Assembly (NCBI GenBank): GCA_963843945.1
Contig: CAWJMF010000001.1
Location: 124,001-188,000 of the forward strand
Length of the DNA stretch: 64,000 nt
Source of the DNA: CAWJMF01 sp963843945
GTDB lineage: Bacteria > Vulcanimicrobiota > Vulcanimicrobiia > Vulcanimicrobiales > Vulcanimicrobiaceae
Direction: 5' to 3'
Below the pieces are notes generated by a model, which was not told the origin of the DNA, searched no databases, and was given only the letters and a program-made list of their open reading frames with translations. Of this stretch, positions 1 through 8,059 are shown one piece after another. The position numbers were made by a program, and so were the translations under genes. Position 1 is the stretch's first letter; each line of letters opens with the position of its first letter.

Positions 1-1235
1 TCGTCAAGCTGCGCGAGCTCGCACGCCAAACGCTCCCAGGCGTTCAGACGTTCGTGGTCCCGTCGACGTCGAGCGGCGGCGGCAACCAACAGCCCGTCGA
101 TCTGCTCGTCTCGGACGTGACCGGAAAAGACCCCACGCCGGCCGCCGAAAAGGTCCTGGAACTCCTGCGACAGACGCCCGGAGCGACCGGCGTCAACAGT
201 TCGGGGACGCAACTCGCGCCGCAGGTCTCGATCGAGTTCGATCGGGTCAAAGCTCAGGCGCTCGACGTGGACATCGGAACCGCCGCCGAAGCCGCGGGCG
301 CCGCGTTCGGAGGCGACGTCGTAACGCAATTCGAAACGTCGGCCGGCCTCGAGGAAGTGCAGGTCATTTATCCGCTCGAGGATCAGAGCGAGTTGAACTC
401 GCTGCGCGACATTCCTATCCGCGCAAACAACGGATCGATCGTGCATCTCAGCGACATCGCCACCTTCAAGCAGTCGCCGACCGCGCCGCTAGTCACGCGT
501 ACCGATCGCAATACGGTCATTCACGTCGATGCCAACTTCGCGCCCGGCTCGTCGCTCTCAACCGTCGAGAACGCTTTCTTCAAGCGACTTCCGTCGCTGC
601 ACCTATCGCCCAGCATCGTCGTGCGGCCCGCACCCCTCGGCCAGCAGGACTTCATGCAGCAGACGCTGCGCGGTCTCGGCCAGTCGATGATCCTCTCGGT
701 CGTTCTCGTCTTCTTGCTGATGGTCGCGCTGTACAACAGCTACCGGTCGCCGTTCATCATTCTGTTCTCGGTGCCGGTCGCGGCGGTCGGCGCGATCGGA
801 GCGCTGCTCCTCACCCACAAGACGCTGAACCTCTTCTCTCTGATCGGCATCATCTTGCTGATCGGCATCGCCACGAAAAACGGCGTCCTTCTGGTCGACT
901 ATGCCAATACGCTGCGGGGTCGCGGGCTCGACGAACTGGCCGCGATCAAGGAGAGCGCCTTTACCCGGTTCAGGCCGATCGTCATGACCAGCTTCTCGGT
1001 CATGGCTGGAAATCTGCCCCTCGCGCTGGCTCTCGAGCCCGGCTCGAGCGCGCGATCCAGCCTAGGCATCGTGGTCATCGGCGGCGTTTTGAGCTCGCTG
1101 GTCCTAACGCTCTTGCTCGTTCCGAATGCCTACATGTGGCTGGCCCCCAAGAATATCGCGCCCGAGAAGCCCGCGGAGCCGCCCCCAAAACCGTCCTTCG
1201 ATCGCGCTCCGGCCGCGGTGCCGGCAGGGGTCTAG
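1..1235 (+). CDS. RND family efflux transporter, C-terminal part (5' end outside window)
   Basis: This is the C-terminal third of an inner-membrane RND (AcrB/HAE1-type) drug/proton antiporter. The frame is open from base 3, so the start lies upstream. The first ~190 residues are periplasmic porter/docking domain. From about base 660 come the transmembrane helices, including the motif GIATKNGVLLVDYAN (about 870-910) typical of TM10-11 of RND pumps, and a final helix pair ending near base 1150. A short proline-rich cytoplasmic tail follows. Membrane fusion and outer-membrane partners would lie upstream, outside the window. The family is clear; the substrate cannot be read from the sequence. Confidence 0.93.
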   Translation, partial: VKLRELARQTLPGVQTFVVPSTSSGGGNQQPVDLLVSDVTGKDPTPAAEKVLELLRQTPGATGVNSSGTQLAPQVSIEFDRVKAQALDVDIGTAAEAAGAAFGGDVVTQFETSAGLEEVQVIYPLEDQSELNSLRDIPIRANNGSIVHLSDIATFKQSPTAPLVTRTDRNTVIHVDANFAPGSSLSTVENAFFKRLPSLHLSPSIVVRPAPLGQQDFMQQTLRGLGQSMILSVVLVFLLMVALYNSYRSPFIILFSVPVAAVGAIGALLLTHKTLNLFSLIGIILLIGIATKNGVLLVDYANTLRGRGLDELAAIKESAFTRFRPIVMTSFSVMAGNLPLALALEPGSSARSSLGIVVIGGVLSSLVLTLLLVPNAYMWLAPKNIAPEKPAEPPPKPSFDRAPAAVPAGV

Positions 1236-1362
1236 CCCGCGCGAGCCGGCCGCCCCGGCCCTCGACCGGGAGAGCCGCGCGGCCATAGGGAAAACTGAGA
1301 GTGCGCGCCCCACGGCGTCCGCCCATCGTCGCGAGACCTCGGTCTCCCCGGAAGGTAGGAAC

Positions 1363-2397
1363 GTGAACGTGATCCAGAAGCCTTTGCTCTTCAGCGGCAA
1401 CTCGAACTACGATCTCGCGCGGGAGATCGCCCAAAAGATGGAGACGCGCCTCGGCAGCGCGCTCGTCGACAAGTTCAGGAACGAAGAGTGCCGCATCGAG
1501 ATCCGCGAGAACGTGCGCGGCGCCGAAGTCTTTTTGGTGCAGTCGCTGTGCAAGGCGCCGAACGGATCGTCCGTCAACGATTCGCTGATGGAGCTCCTGC
1601 TGATGATCGACGCGCTCAACCGCGCCTCGGCCGGCCGGATCACCGCGGTCATCCCCTACTACGGGTACGCCAAGCAAGACAAGAAGACCAAAGGCCGCGA
1701 GCCCATCTCGGCCAAGCTGGTCGCCAACATGATCGAAGCCGCAGGCGCGAAGCGCGTCGTCACGCTCGATCTCCACGCGGCTCAGATTCAGGGCTTCTTC
1801 GACCTGCCGGTCGACAACCTCGAGGCCGCGCCGACCCTCTCGACCTACCTGAAATCCCAGGGACTCGAGGGCGACCGGGTCGTGATCGTCTCGCCCGACG
1901 CCGGCGGCGTGACCCGGGCCGAGAAGTTCGCCAAGCGGCTGCGCAGCTCGCTGGCGATCGTCTTTAAGCGCCGGCCCGAGCCCGACGTCTCCGAGGTGAC
2001 CGAGATCGTCGGCGACGTAAGCGGCAAGATCGCCGTGGTCGTGGATGATATGATCTCGACCGGCGGAACGCTGGCGAAGGCCGCCGAGGCGCTGATCAAG
2101 CGCGGCGCGACCGAGGTTTACACCTGCGCGACCCACGGCATCTTCGCGGGCGATGCCGTCCGGGTCCTGACCGAGTCGCCGATCTCCAAGGTGGTCGTCA
2201 CGAACACCATTCCGTTCGACGCCGCCCAGCTCAACCCGAAATTCCAGGTGCTCTCGATCGCTCAAATTCTGGCGGACGCAATCAAGCGCATCACGGCGAA
2301 CCGCTCGGTCTCCGAGCTCTTCGCCAAAGACGAGGAGCCCGGCGCTCCCGTTCCACCCGCGCTCGAACTCGCCGAAGTCCTCACGCCCGCCTCTTAA
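1363..2397 (+). CDS. prs: Ribose-phosphate pyrophosphokinase (PRPP synthetase)
   Basis: Makes PRPP from ribose 5-phosphate and ATP for nucleotide, NAD, His and Trp synthesis. The 344-residue chain has the usual family length. It shows the ATP/Mg segment DLHAAQIQGFFD (about residues 136-147) and the PRPP-binding loop VVVDDMISTGGT (about 225-236). An open frame extends upstream to 1126, but that part overlaps the RND gene and has no PRPP synthetase similarity. GTG at 1363 (or GTG at 1369) is preceded by a purine-rich GAAGGTAGGA, so the start is placed there. Only 12 bases separate it from the L25 gene, suggesting a prs-ctc-pth operon. In many bacteria glmU precedes prs; here glmU is 15 kb away with gltX. 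Confidence 0.96.
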   Translation: MNVIQKPLLFSGNSNYDLAREIAQKMETRLGSALVDKFRNEECRIEIRENVRGAEVFLVQSLCKAPNGSSVNDSLMELLLMIDALNRASAGRITAVIPYYGYAKQDKKTKGREPISAKLVANMIEAAGAKRVVTLDLHAAQIQGFFDLPVDNLEAAPTLSTYLKSQGLEGDRVVIVSPDAGGVTRAEKFAKRLRSSLAIVFKRRPEPDVSEVTEIVGDVSGKIAVVVDDMISTGGTLAKAAEALIKRGATEVYTCATHGIFAGDAVRVLTESPISKVVVTNTIPFDAAQLNPKFQVLSIAQILADAIKRITANRSVSELFAKDEEPGAPVPPALELAEVLTPAS

Positions 2398-2409
2398 CGA
2401 CAGGAAGAT

Positions 2410-3060
2410 ATGGCTACCAAGAACGACGTGCTCGCAGTCGCGACGCGAACCGAAACCGGAACCACCGCCGTCAACAAACTGCGCAAGCACGGTCGCGTGC
2501 CCGGCGTGCTCTTCGGGCACGGCGCACCGCCGACGCCGATTTCGCTCGATGCGAAGGCCTTCGACGAACTGCTGCACGCCGGTGGAAAAAACCATCTGCT
2601 CGACATCACGATCGACGGCTCGGCCAAAGACACCGCGCTCGTGCGCGAGGTGCAGCGCCATCCGATCTCGCGGCGCGTCCTGCACGCCGACCTCCAGCGC
2701 GTCAGCGCGACCGAGGAGATCTCCGCGTCGCTGCCGCTGGTGCCGGTCGGCGTCGCCGACGGCGTCAAGAACGATGGCGGCGTCATGGACCTCGTGCTGC
2801 ATACTATCGACGTGACCGGACCGGCGAACGCGCTTCCCGAACACATCGAAGTCGACGTCACGCATCTCGGGATCGGCGACCGGATCGTCGCGAGCGAACT
2901 CGTGTTGCCCGCCGGCATCAAGCTCGACGTCGAGCCCACGACCGTGCTCATCACGATCGAAGCGCCGCGCGCCGAACGTGAGGCGGAAGCCGCAGCTCCG
3001 GCCGCAGGCGAAGTGCCGACGGTGGCGGAGACCGCCGCCGGCGCGGAGAGCGCGACGTAG
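2410..3060 (+). CDS. rplY: 50S ribosomal protein L25/general stress protein Ctc
   Basis: Long (Ctc/TL5-type) form of ribosomal protein L25, which binds 5S rRNA. The 216 residues comprise an N-terminal L25 beta-barrel with the LRKHGRVPGVLFG signature (about 22-34) and a C-terminal beta domain. The end is an Ala/Glu-rich low-complexity tail of about 30 residues. A GACAGGAAGAT stretch just upstream of ATG 2410 serves as ribosome binding site. It sits between prs and pth, the common order in Gram-positive-like genomes, with which it is probably cotranscribed. Confidence 0.95.
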   Translation: MATKNDVLAVATRTETGTTAVNKLRKHGRVPGVLFGHGAPPTPISLDAKAFDELLHAGGKNHLLDITIDGSAKDTALVREVQRHPISRRVLHADLQRVSATEEISASLPLVPVGVADGVKNDGGVMDLVLHTIDVTGPANALPEHIEVDVTHLGIGDRIVASELVLPAGIKLDVEPTTVLITIEAPRAEREAEAAAPAAGEVPTVAETAAGAESAT

Positions 3061-3071
3061 ACGGAACTCGA

Positions 3072-3632
3072 ATCGTCGCAGGTCTCGGCAACCCAGGCTC
3101 GCGCTACGAGCGGACGCGTCACAACGTCGGGTTCCGCGTGCTGGACGAGGTCGCGCGTCGACTCGGGGTCTCGAGTTGGCGTAAGAAGGACGGCGCCGAA
3201 CAAGCCCACCTCGCCGCACGCGGCGTCGTCCTCGTCAAGCCGCTCTCGTATATGAACGAGAGCGGCATTCCCCTAGCGCGCATCGCCGGCTGGTGGAAAG
3301 TCCCACCCGCCGGCCTGCTCGTCGTGAGCGACGATCTCGATCTGCCGCTAGGCCGGCTGCGGATGCGCGCTGCCGGTGGTTCGGGCGGCCACAACGGCCT
3401 CAAATCGATCATCGAACATTTCGGGGAAGATTTCCCGCGGCTGCGCGTGGGAATAGGGCGCGGAATGGACGATGCGATCGACCACGTGCTCTCGACGTTC
3501 AGTCCCGACGAAGAGCGGCGCCTCGAGCCGGCCGTCGACAAGGCTGCCGGCGCCGTCGTCGACTGGCTCGAGCACGGCATCGTGGACGCCGCCAACGGCG
3601 TCAACGGCTGGCGTCCGAGCGAGGCCGTTTGA
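3072..3632 (+). CDS. pth: Peptidyl-tRNA hydrolase (start codon non-canonical or unclear)
   Basis: Releases peptides from peptidyl-tRNA dropped by stalled ribosomes. The family signature GLGNPG...TRHNVGF, containing the substrate-binding Asn and catalytic His, lies at about 3081-3131. The next family motif, KPLSYMNESG, follows at about 3238. The first ordinary start codon in frame is GTG 3138, which would remove the catalytic His, so translation must begin upstream. No ATG, GTG or TTG exists in this frame near the L25 stop. ATC 3072 gives a protein starting at the usual position (186 residues) and is proposed as the start. The TGA stop overlaps the next ATG by one base. Function is secure; only the start is in doubt. 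Confidence 0.88.
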   Translation: MVAGLGNPGSRYERTRHNVGFRVLDEVARRLGVSSWRKKDGAEQAHLAARGVVLVKPLSYMNESGIPLARIAGWWKVPPAGLLVVSDDLDLPLGRLRMRAAGGSGGHNGLKSIIEHFGEDFPRLRVGIGRGMDDAIDHVLSTFSPDEERRLEPAVDKAAGAVVDWLEHGIVDAANGVNGWRPSEAV

Positions 3633-4315
3633 TGGAGCCGCACGCTTTCTCGGGGCGCACGTTCGTGCTTGCGGATCGACGGCTCGCCGCTCGCCTTCCG
3701 CACCACGCTCGCCGACGACTTGGCCTTCCTGATGGAACGCCGCGTGCGGCCGATCGTCGTCGCGCCCGACGGGCGACATCGCGCGCGGCTACGTCCGTGC
3801 GCTCAACCGCCGCACGAGCGTCGCGGTCGGGCCTCTCGGGCGCCGACGCCGCACTGTTGCCGGCCGCCGGCAGCGAAGCGGTCGGGCGGGTGCAGACCCA
3901 CATTCTGCTGACGCTGGCCGACGCCGGTTACATTCCGGTGATCGAGCCGACGGCACTCGGCATGTTCGGCGACGACGTGGCGCTGGGCGCGGACGACGTC
4001 GCCGCGGCAATCGCCGCCGCGACCGAAGCCGTGCGCGCCATCTTTTTCCACGAATCCGGTGGTGTGATCGATCCGGAATCGAATGCGCTCGTCGCCGAGT
4101 TGACGCCCGCCGAAGCGCTCGACCTGGCCGAACGTCCCGAGCTCGACGAGGATTTACGCGCGACGATGCGCGCCGCGGCCCGCGGCGTGCGCGCCGGAGT
4201 GGGCGCGGCGCAGATCATCGACGGACGCGTTTCGCACGCCTCGATCGTCGAAGTCTTGACCGCCCAGCACCTCGGCACGCAGGTCGCGGGAACGGTCTAC
4301 GTCAGCCCGGTCTAA
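3632..4315 (+). CDS. Acetylglutamate-kinase-like (amino acid kinase family) protein, three frameshifts
   Basis: Reads as an ArgB-like amino acid kinase only when three frames are joined. After ATG 3632 the frame must change near 3655-3668 (giving LRIDGS, cf. the family's KxGGS), near 3771-3773 (PDGDIARGYVRALNRR) and near 3829-3831 (AVGLSGAD, cf. the GLTGKDG loop). Each change equals one extra base, the last two in GGG runs. The C-terminal half (3830-4315) is intact and carries the ArgB-like end VGAAQIIDGRVSHAS. Even after repair the product is about 227 residues, shorter than typical ArgB (~290) and lacking the HGGGP segment. It may be a divergent kinase and not the arginine-pathway enzyme. 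It directly follows pth (TGATG overlap). Confidence 0.6.
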   Translation: MEPHAFSGRTFVLADRRLAARLPHHARRRLGLPDGTPRAADRRRARRATSRAATSVRSTAARASRSGLSGADAALLPAAGSEAVGRVQTHILLTLADAGYIPVIEPTALGMFGDDVALGADDVAAAIAAATEAVRAIFFHESGGVIDPESNALVAELTPAEALDLAERPELDEDLRATMRAAARGVRAGVGAAQIIDGRVSHASIVEVLTAQHLGTQVAGTVYVSPV

Positions 4316-4321
4316 CCGCTT

Positions 4322-4753
4322 CTAGAGGTCGCCGCACGAAACGTAGTGCTTGATGTTCGCCGCGCTCTGGTGAACGTTGATCGCGTAGTGCGACTTCTTC
4401 AGGTCGGCGACGGTTAAGCCGGGGATCGTCGTCACGGAAAGCCCGTTCACGACGTTCGACAGCGGCTTCCACGGCGTGGGATTGAGCTTCGCGCAGGTTC
4501 CCTGGTGAATGTGCGCCGGCTCGGAAGCGCCGGCCGGCTCGTTCTTCAGCTGGACCTTGACCTTCAGGCCGCCGGACGTGTCGTTCAGGAAGGCCTGTCC
4601 CACTTGCTTCGAGCCGTTCTGCTCGCCGAGGTTGATCGTCATCGCATTTTTCGACATCGAGTTGTTGATGTTGTTCATCGTGTTGGTCGCCGCAAGCGCG
4701 GGACCGACCGACAGCGCGCAAAACGCCGCAACGAGCAGGGGGTTCGCTCTCAT
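4322..4753 (-). CDS. Secreted CHRD-like protein of unknown function
   Basis: A 143-residue exported protein. Residues 1-21 form a typical signal peptide ending at ALA-A. The mature part has an asparagine/methionine-rich start, then a beta-rich domain with the segment EPAHIHQGTC and a second cysteine near the end (VSCGDL), so one disulfide is possible. The His-containing segment resembles CHRD and superoxide-dismutase-like extracytoplasmic domains, but no catalytic set is evident. The TAAGGAGCTAACGA stretch upstream contains AAGGAG, a good ribosome binding site. It lies downstream of tag on the same strand. Confidence 0.7.
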   Translation of the reverse strand: MRANPLLVAAFCALSVGPALAATNTMNNINNSMSKNAMTINLGEQNGSKQVGQAFLNDTSGGLKVKVQLKNEPAGASEPAHIHQGTCAKLNPTPWKPLSNVVNGLSVTTIPGLTVADLKKSHYAINVHQSAANIKHYVSCGDL

Positions 4754-4848
4754 TCGTTAGCTCCTTAAGTAAAGCGGATGGGAAATGGCGGCCCGTCGGG
4801 CCTCCCCCACCTTACCCGGGTCTGAGCGCACCGCTCGCTTGGCCGCCG

Positions 4849-5407
4849 CTAACGGGAAAGCTCGCTATACCGGAAGCAGCGCGTCAGGTGATCGTTGACT
4901 AAGCCGACGGCCTGCATGAACGAGTAGACGATCGTCGGACCGACGAAGCGAAAGCCGCGCGCGCGCAGATCGGAGCTGAGCTTTTCGGCCAGCGGGGTGA
5001 GCGCGGGAACGTCGGCTTGCGTGCGCCGGCGGCGCTGGACCGGCGCGCCGCCGACGAAATCCCAAAGGTAGGCGTCGAACGAGCCGAAGTCGGCTCGCAA
5101 GGTACGCAACGCTTGCGCGTTGCCGATCGCGGCGGCGATCTTGGCCCGGTTGCGCACGATGCCTGCGTCCGCCATGCAGCGCCGCGGTTTTGCGCTCGCC
5201 GTACTCGGCGACGCGTTCGGCATCGAAGTTGTCGAAAGCGGCGCGATAGGCGGCGCGTTTGCGCAAGATCGTGTCCCAGCTCAGCCCGGCTTGCGCGCCT
5301 TCCAGGATCAGGAACTCGAAGAGCGTGCGTTCGTCGTGGACGGGAACGCCCCACTCGCGATCGTGGTACTCGATCATGAGGTCGCTCTTGGCCCAGGGGC
5401 AGCGCAC
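4849..5407 (-). CDS. tag: DNA-3-methyladenine glycosylase I, one frameshift
   Basis: Base-excision repair enzyme that removes 3-methyladenine. Both halves match Tag. The N-terminal frame (from GTG 5407) gives MRCPWAKSDLMIEYHDREWG and EGAQAGLSWDTIL. The C-terminal frame gives ADAGIVRNRAKI, DFVGG, GFRFVGPTIVYSFMQAVG and LVNDH, the zinc and base-recognition region. The switch is at about 5177: removing one base from the GCTGCATGG context joins AAL to MADAGI exactly as in Tag proteins. The repaired chain is about 185 residues, the normal length. Its start abuts the stop of the M48-like gene, so they are probably cotranscribed. Confidence 0.85.
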
Positions 5408-6670
5408 TCACGGACATGGATCGGGTCTCCCCGTGACCGCCGCTGCGCGCGTCCCGAGCGGGTCGAAATCGTAGAAATAGTAGCGCGTGATCGCGCGCGG
5501 ACAGACCGGCAGAAAGCGCTCCTCCGAGAAGCGCACGTCGTGCCGAATCGCTTCGGCCGGGTCGCGCGTCAGGGCCAGCGCAGCGGCATCGGCTTGACGT
5601 TCGACGCGCCTGCTGTACCCGTTGTAGACGGGGTAGGCGAAGAGCGCCGCAAGGCAGGCCAAAGCGAAGACCAGCGCCAGCCGCGCCAGCGGATCGTCGT
5701 CGCGCCGGAAGCCGATGCGGTCGGAGCCGAGCACGCCGAGGGCGATGCAGGCGATGAAGAGCAGCGTGGCAAGCCAATCTTTTCGCAGGCTCGCCAACCG
5801 CTTCATCTTCACGAGCTCGCGCACGATCGCGTAGCGCGCTTCGGCCGGCGTGGCGCCGGCGAGCAGCGTGTCCGTGACGACGACGCGCGCGCTTGGGCCG
5901 AACCCGACCTCGGCCGCGTCGCCGACGGCGGTACGCTGCGAGGCTTTGACCACCTCGACCTTCGGGTTCTGCAAGCCGAGCGCGCGCGCCGGCCCGCGCA
6001 GCGACTGTGCCAACGCCGGCGAAACGGCGGCAAGCGGCCGTACCGTCGTCGAACCGTAGAGCGCCCCAACGCCGAGCGGTTCGATCACGTTGAACGCGAC
6101 CGAGGCGACGAGGAGTCCGAGCGTTGCGTAGATCCACCACTGACGGGTCACGTCGACGAGCGTCAGGACGCAGGCCACGACGAAGCCGACCGCTAGGGCG
6201 TCGAGCGCGATGCGGCCGAGACCGTCGCGCAACCAAAGGTCGAACGGTTCGCTCAACTGATCGAAGACGTAGGCGACGCGGTACTGCGCGAGCGAGGCGG
6301 GCAACGCGGCGAGCGCACCGTAGACTGCGAGCACCGCGCCGTAGACGAAACGAAGTGCGAAAGGGGAACGGATGCGGCGACGGAGCGCGTCGCGCAAGCG
6401 GGCCGCATTCCCCGAATTCCAGAGATAAAAATAAGCGAGAATTGCCGACAGCGCCCAAATCAAGAACAGCGGCCGGCGATAGAGGCCGTACGTCCTGGCG
6501 ATCACCGCGCGCGGGCGGTCGATAAGGGCGTTGGGATCGGACGAAACGAGGCGCTGCGCCGGAATCGCGGTCACCCGGCGGTCGATATAATTCATCGCGC
6601 CGGCCGCGTGCGCCGCGCCCGCGCAGAGCAGCGACAAGCCCAGGACGAAGAGCGCGAGCCGCGGCAGCAC
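5408..6670 (-). CDS. M48-like (Ste24-type) membrane protein with degenerate zinc site
   Basis: A 420-residue polytopic membrane protein with the layout of Ste24/CAAX-type M48 metallopeptidases: N-terminal hydrophobic segment, several transmembrane helices, then a catalytic-like region. The zinc motif HExxH is replaced by RELVK (in AIVRELVKMKRL), losing both histidine ligands. The downstream M48 motif SRRVERQADAAA, normally giving the third ligand Glu and a following Asp, is preserved. It is therefore probably inactive as a peptidase, perhaps a chaperone or scaffold. GTG 6670 starts a signal-like segment; longer frames upstream overlap the peroxiredoxin gene. It lies 25 bases downstream of the Sec-peroxiredoxin gene. 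Confidence 0.75.
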   Translation of the reverse strand: MLPRLALFVLGLSLLCAGAAHAAGAMNYIDRRVTAIPAQRLVSSDPNALIDRPRAVIARTYGLYRRPLFLIWALSAILAYFYLWNSGNAARLRDALRRRIRSPFALRFVYGAVLAVYGALAALPASLAQYRVAYVFDQLSEPFDLWLRDGLGRIALDALAVGFVVACVLTLVDVTRQWWIYATLGLLVASVAFNVIEPLGVGALYGSTTVRPLAAVSPALAQSLRGPARALGLQNPKVEVVKASQRTAVGDAAEVGFGPSARVVVTDTLLAGATPAEARYAIVRELVKMKRLASLRKDWLATLLFIACIALGVLGSDRIGFRRDDDPLARLALVFALACLAALFAYPVYNGYSRRVERQADAAALALTRDPAEAIRHDVRFSEERFLPVCPRAITRYYFYDFDPLGTRAAAVTGRPDPCP

Positions 6671-6695
6671 CGCGGCCCGCGCGGCGCGCAGCGGG

Positions 6696-7199
6696 CTAGC
6701 CGAGCTTTGCCAGTTCGTCGAAAATCTGCTCTTCGTCGGGCACTTCGCGGAGGCTGTGGACGTCGACGTACCGGACGATTCCGGATTTGTCGATGACGAA
6801 CACCGCTCGCTCGGCCATTCCTTCCGGGCGGAGGACACCGTAAGCTTGCGCGACGGCGCCGTGCGGAAAGAAATCGGACAGGAGCGGATAGCCGAGCCCT
6901 CCGAGCGATTTCGCCCAGGCGGCGTTGGCGTGCGTGGAATCGATCGAGATGCCCACAACTTGGGCATCGCTGCCTTCAAAACGAGCGCGACTCGCTTCGA
7001 GCGAAGGCATCTGACTGCTTCAAGTTGCGGAAAACGCGAACGGATAAAACGCCAGAACGACGTTCTTCGTCTCCTTGAGACTCGAGAGCCGAAAGGTCTC
7101 GCCGGTGTGTGATTTCAGCTCGAAGTCGGGTGCGGGGTCGCCGGGTTTCAGCGTCGAGGTCTGGGCGGCGACGGAAGTACGGCCTTTGGTGATTGCCAT
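6696..7199 (-). CDS. Selenocysteine-containing peroxiredoxin (in-frame TGA at 7020-7022)
   Basis: Thioredoxin-fold peroxidase of the AhpE/Bcp type that should reduce peroxides. ATG 7199, preceded by AAGGAGGTGA, opens the frame. The N-terminal part shows PGDPAPDFEL and AFYPFAFSAT. An in-frame TGA follows as codon 60, and the same frame continues without interruption to 6696 (SSQMPSLEAS, VVGISIDS, ERAVFVIDKSGIVRY). The TGA falls exactly on the peroxidatic residue of the P-x3-(S/T)-x2-C motif. No cysteine occurs anywhere else in the 167 residues, so without Sec the protein would have no catalytic residue. The same window encodes SelD, itself with an in-frame TGA. Read as a stop, the gene would be two useless halves. 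The inference is strong but untested. Confidence 0.88.
6971..7019 (-). promoter_or_regulatory. Candidate bacterial SECIS element of the Sec-peroxiredoxin mRNA
   Basis: Immediately 3' of the UGA in the mRNA, after 10 nt, TGCCTTC (bases 7009-7003) can pair perfectly with GAAGGCA (6977-6971). Inside this 7-bp stem an upper helix AGCG/CGCT with apical loop AGTCG is possible, its loop beginning about 27 nt after the UGA. Placement and size fit bacterial SECIS elements, which lie inside the coding region just after UGA and present a small loop with an early G. Alternative hairpins exist in this GC-rich segment. No folding was computed. Confidence 0.45.
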
Positions 7200-7291
7200 G
7201 TGAGGAATGCTCACCTCCTTCTCCGGCTGGAACAGCCTCGAAGCGCCGGCGGTTGCTCGCAGCGCCGAACCTGGGAAGCAAGTTCCCGTTT

Positions 7292-8011
7292 TCAGCCCGT
7301 TGCGGCCAGCTTTCGCGCCGCGGGCTTCGCCACCGCAATGTAGCGCGGACAGTCCGGTCCGTTCGGCTCGTTGCAGTAGCCGCGTACGCAGGTCGCACCG
7401 GCGCGCACGAAGAGCGTCGGCGCCACCTTCTTGACGAGCCGCAGCATCGCGAAGGCCAACTCGCGGATCTCCCACTGCGCGTTGTTGCACGTGCGCAGCG
7501 TAAAGAAATCGAGCAGCGCGCGGGCATTGGCGGTGATGACGATCTGCGTTTCGGCGGCATTGGGCAGTGCGAAGCGCGCGTCCTCGGGCGGAGTTCCCGC
7601 GGCGAGCGCCGCTTCGTAAAACTCAGCGATACGGCCCATCAGATCGTCGTACTTCGCTTTGATCTCGGGGCGCGCTTCGATCGACGGCGGGGTGATGAAT
7701 TCGAATTGACCCTTGACCTTGATGTAGCGCTGGCTCTTCTGCTCGTACGACATATGACGGTGCCGCACGAGCTGGTGCGTCAGCGCGCGCGACACGCCCG
7801 AGACGCCGAAGGTGAACATCGTGTGCTCGAAGGTCGACAAGTGGCCGGCATCGCGAACCCGCGTCACCATCTTGGCGACTTCTTCGCTGCTCCAGTTTTC
7901 GTCGATCGTTTCGATGTCGCGCGGACTGTAACAATTCCGCGCGGCGGTCGCGACGGCACGCTCCGGATCGGGGCTATAGGAGAGAAGAATGACTCTGAGC
8001 GCCATCCGCAA
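7292..8011 (-). CDS. thyX: Flavin-dependent thymidylate synthase
   Basis: Makes dTMP from dUMP with FAD, NADPH and methylenetetrahydrofolate. The ThyX signature RHRxxSxxxxSxRY is present as RHRHMSYEQKSQRY at residues 83-96. The FEHTMFTF segment and a C-terminal NALDFF-like helix (ARALLDFFTLR) also match. Length 239 residues is normal. There are two close in-frame starts (8011 and ATG 8005). It precedes the Sec-peroxiredoxin gene by about 90 bases on the same strand. No thyA is seen in the window. Confidence 0.95.
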   Translation of the reverse strand: MRMALRVILLSYSPDPERAVATAARNCYSPRDIETIDENWSSEEVAKMVTRVRDAGHLSTFEHTMFTFGVSGVSRALTHQLVRHRHMSYEQKSQRYIKVKGQFEFITPPSIEARPEIKAKYDDLMGRIAEFYEAALAAGTPPEDARFALPNAAETQIVITANARALLDFFTLRTCNNAQWEIRELAFAMLRLVKKVAPTLFVRAGATCVRGYCNEPNGPDCPRYIAVAKPAARKLAATG

Positions 8012-8059
8012 ATAATTCGCCGGAAGCGAGCCTGGGCCCGCTGGAAAGCGCAGCGTTTA

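Noticed and set aside
1126..1362. N-terminal extension of prs
   Set aside because: Overlaps the RND gene, lacks PRPP synthetase similarity, and a binding site precedes GTG 1363/1369.
1075..3219. 714-codon open frame on the minus strand opposite prs, L25 and pth
   Set aside because: Arg/Asp/Gly-rich translation typical of the shadow of GC-rich genes; the plus strand has three recognised families over the whole span.
4849..5407. tag as a third TGA read-through gene
   Set aside because: Its two halves are in different frames; a single extra base near 5177 explains the break.
4899..6458. 519-codon minus-strand frame across tag and the M48-like gene
   Set aside because: It is out of frame with both recognised proteins and has shadow composition.
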